In this document: one piece after another, positions 13,289 through 13,956 of the stretch
Layout of the letters: each line of letters opens with the position of its first letter
How positions within the stretch are numbered: the stretch's first letter is position 1
Assembly: GCA_002789635.1 (NCBI GenBank)
Contig: PFTQ01000032.1
Span: 1 to 13,956, forward strand
Direction: 5' to 3'
Source of the DNA: Candidatus Aenigmarchaeota archaeon CG_4_9_14_3_um_filter_37_18
GTDB taxonomy: Archaea; Aenigmatarchaeota; Aenigmatarchaeia; CG10238-14
Length of the DNA stretch: 13,956 nucleotides
Notes under the pieces: model-generated
Told to the model about the DNA's origin: nothing
Seen by the model: only the letters and a program-made list of their open reading frames with translations
The model's database searches: none
Translations under genes and position numbers: made by a program

Positions 13289-13552
13289 TCATTTTTCCAA
13301 TCTTTCATAAACTTCTTTTCTATGACCTACTTTAACAATAAATATTGTCATTACATTTCTCCTTATATTCATTATAACTCTGTAATCTCCTGCTCGAAGA
13401 CTGTAAAGTTCCATTCCAAAGAGACGTTTTGTAAAATTATATGGATTGTTTCTTATCGACTCCACTTTTTCATATATTCTTTTTCTTATTGTTTTGTCTA
13501 ATCTCATCATTTGTTTATCTGATTTTGGAGACCAGATTACATTAAATTTCAT
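13289..13552 (-). CDS. RelE/ParE-superfamily toxin
   Basis: The 87-aa product fits the RelE fold: M-K-F-N-V-I-W-S-P-K-S-D-K-Q then a Lys/Arg-rich helix pair. L-x-G-M-E-L-Y-S-L-R-A-G-D-Y-R-V-I (about 44-60) and a C-terminal I-V-K-V-G-H-R-K-E-V-Y follow, the R-x-G-D-Y-R and G-H-R-x-x-x-Y patterns of the family. RelE-type toxins cleave mRNA on the ribosome; ParE-type members attack gyrase. The C-terminal His-Arg-x3-Tyr favours an mRNA-interferase (RelE) type. Its ATG overlaps the antitoxin stop by four bases (ATGA), which couples translation. Confidence 0.88.
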   Translation of the reverse strand: MKFNVIWSPKSDKQMMRLDKTIRKRIYEKVESIRNNPYNFTKRLFGMELYSLRAGDYRVIMNIRRNVMTIFIVKVGHRKEVYERLEK

Positions 13553-13782
13553 TCAAGCCCCAATCTCTTTTTCATTTCTTCATGTGTATAAAATTTCCCT
13601 GCTTTTATGTCTGCTATAGCTTCTTCTATATCTTTTATTGTTTCTTTATCCAGAATTTCCATTTCTTCTTCACTTAAATTAATCAATCTTACTATTACTT
13701 GATTATAGCTTTCACCAGGGTAAGACCTAAGTTCAGCTAATTTCTCTTTAGTATTTTCTTCCAATTGTATAGTGGTTACCAT
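13549..13782 (-). CDS. Ribbon-helix-helix-like antitoxin partner of the RelE toxin
   Basis: The 77-aa product begins M-V-T-T-I-Q-L-E-E-N-T-K-E-K-L, a beta-strand plus helix typical of short archaeal antitoxins. P-G-E-S-Y-N-Q-V-I-V-R-L-I follows, and the Glu/Lys-rich C-terminal helix would wrap the toxin. It lies directly upstream of the toxin with a 4-base overlap. A palindromic block next to its start codon suggests autorepression, the rule in this kind of module. It is on the same strand as serS and follows it. Confidence 0.8.
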   Translation of the reverse strand: MVTTIQLEENTKEKLAELRSYPGESYNQVIVRLINLSEEEMEILDKETIKDIEEAIADIKAGKFYTHEEMKKRLGLE

Positions 13783-13810
13783 AGTTAACTATAGGAATCT
13801 ATAGTATAAA
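13781..13810 (-). promoter_or_regulatory. Operator and promoter of the toxin-antitoxin pair
   Basis: The perfect 12-base palindrome ATAGTTAACTAT (13781-13792) overlaps the antitoxin start. CTATAG occurs at 13789-13794 and 13799-13804, ten bases apart, and each is itself palindromic. On the minus strand TTTATAC (13804-13810) is a TATA box about 25 bases from the ATG, so the transcript is probably leaderless and a protein on the repeats would block initiation. Confidence 0.65.
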
Positions 13811-13827
13811 TACTTTTTCATTCATAT

Positions 13828-13956
13828 TCACTTCTTCCCCAGCTTCTCAATTCCATCCATATAACTCCTGAGTACTTTAGGAATAACTACTGACCCGTCT
13901 TTCTGTTGGTTCTGCTCGATTATCGCGATCATCACTCTACTTGTGGCTATTCCTGT
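13828..13956 (-). CDS. serS: Seryl-tRNA synthetase, C-terminal end (partial)
   Basis: Only the last 42 codons are present, read on the minus strand from the window edge to a TGA at 13828. The sequence includes T-G-I-A-T-S-R-V-M-I-A-I-I-E-Q-N-Q-Q, D-G-S-V-V-I-P-K-V-L-R-S-Y-M and a short basic tail. The Q-D/K-G-S-V-x-I-P-x-V-L-R-P-Y pattern marks the end of class II SerRS. The enzyme charges tRNA-Ser. The usual Pro in L-R-P-Y is replaced by Ser here. The bulk of the gene lies beyond the right edge, and the toxin-antitoxin promoter lies just downstream. Confidence 0.88.
   Translation of the reverse strand, partial: TGIATSRVMIAIIEQNQQKDGSVVIPKVLRSYMDGIEKLGKK

Overview
The window is a piece of an AT-rich archaeal chromosome, most likely from a DPANN-type lineage. 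That placement is an inference. It rests on compact ribosomal proteins (uL22 of 122 aa, uS14 of 48 aa), a Lys/Ala/Glu-rich tail on uS3, archaea-only genes (eS4, Rpp29 and aIF1 in the ribosomal cluster), GGTG/GTGAT-type Shine-Dalgarno sites, TATA boxes about 25 bases ahead of start codons, and an archaeal-type prepilin peptidase.

Positions 1-281 (minus strand) hold the start of a frameshifted gene of a nucleotide-deoxyribosyltransferase-like family. From 517 to 10900 runs the archaeal S10/spc ribosomal cluster, all on the plus strand and in canonical order: uL3, uL4, uL23, uL2, uS19, uL22, uS3, uL29, aIF1, Rpp29 (RNase P), uS17, uL14, uL24, eS4, uL5, uS14. Foreign-looking genes interrupt it at three junctions. 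A LAGLIDADG homing-endonuclease-like gene with HTH domains lies between uS19 and uL22. Two antisense ORFs of unknown function lie between aIF1 and Rpp29 and between Rpp29 and uS17. New promoter-like sequences follow each break, so the cluster is probably several transcription units. An unlisted 59-codon ORF is embedded between uL5 and uS14, and uL24 runs 101 bases into eS4. The cluster ends after uS14; the usual continuation (uS8, uL6 and so on) is absent.

From 10935 to the right edge is a mixed region: an A24 prepilin/prearchaellin peptidase, a convergent xylose-isomerase-like TIM-barrel gene that overlaps its 3' end, a divergent undecaprenyl-pyrophosphate phosphatase (UppP/BacA), a minus-strand RelE-type toxin with a ribbon-helix-helix-like antitoxin and a palindromic operator, and the C-terminal end of seryl-tRNA synthetase.

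The ribosomal genes build the exit-tunnel region and the 30S head, and aIF1 and Rpp29 link initiation and tRNA 5' processing to ribosome supply. The most notable observations are a 30-base duplication of the uS19 3' end beside the homing-endonuclease-like gene, the hidden ORF between uL5 and uS14, the uL24/eS4 overlap, and the two unknown antisense genes.
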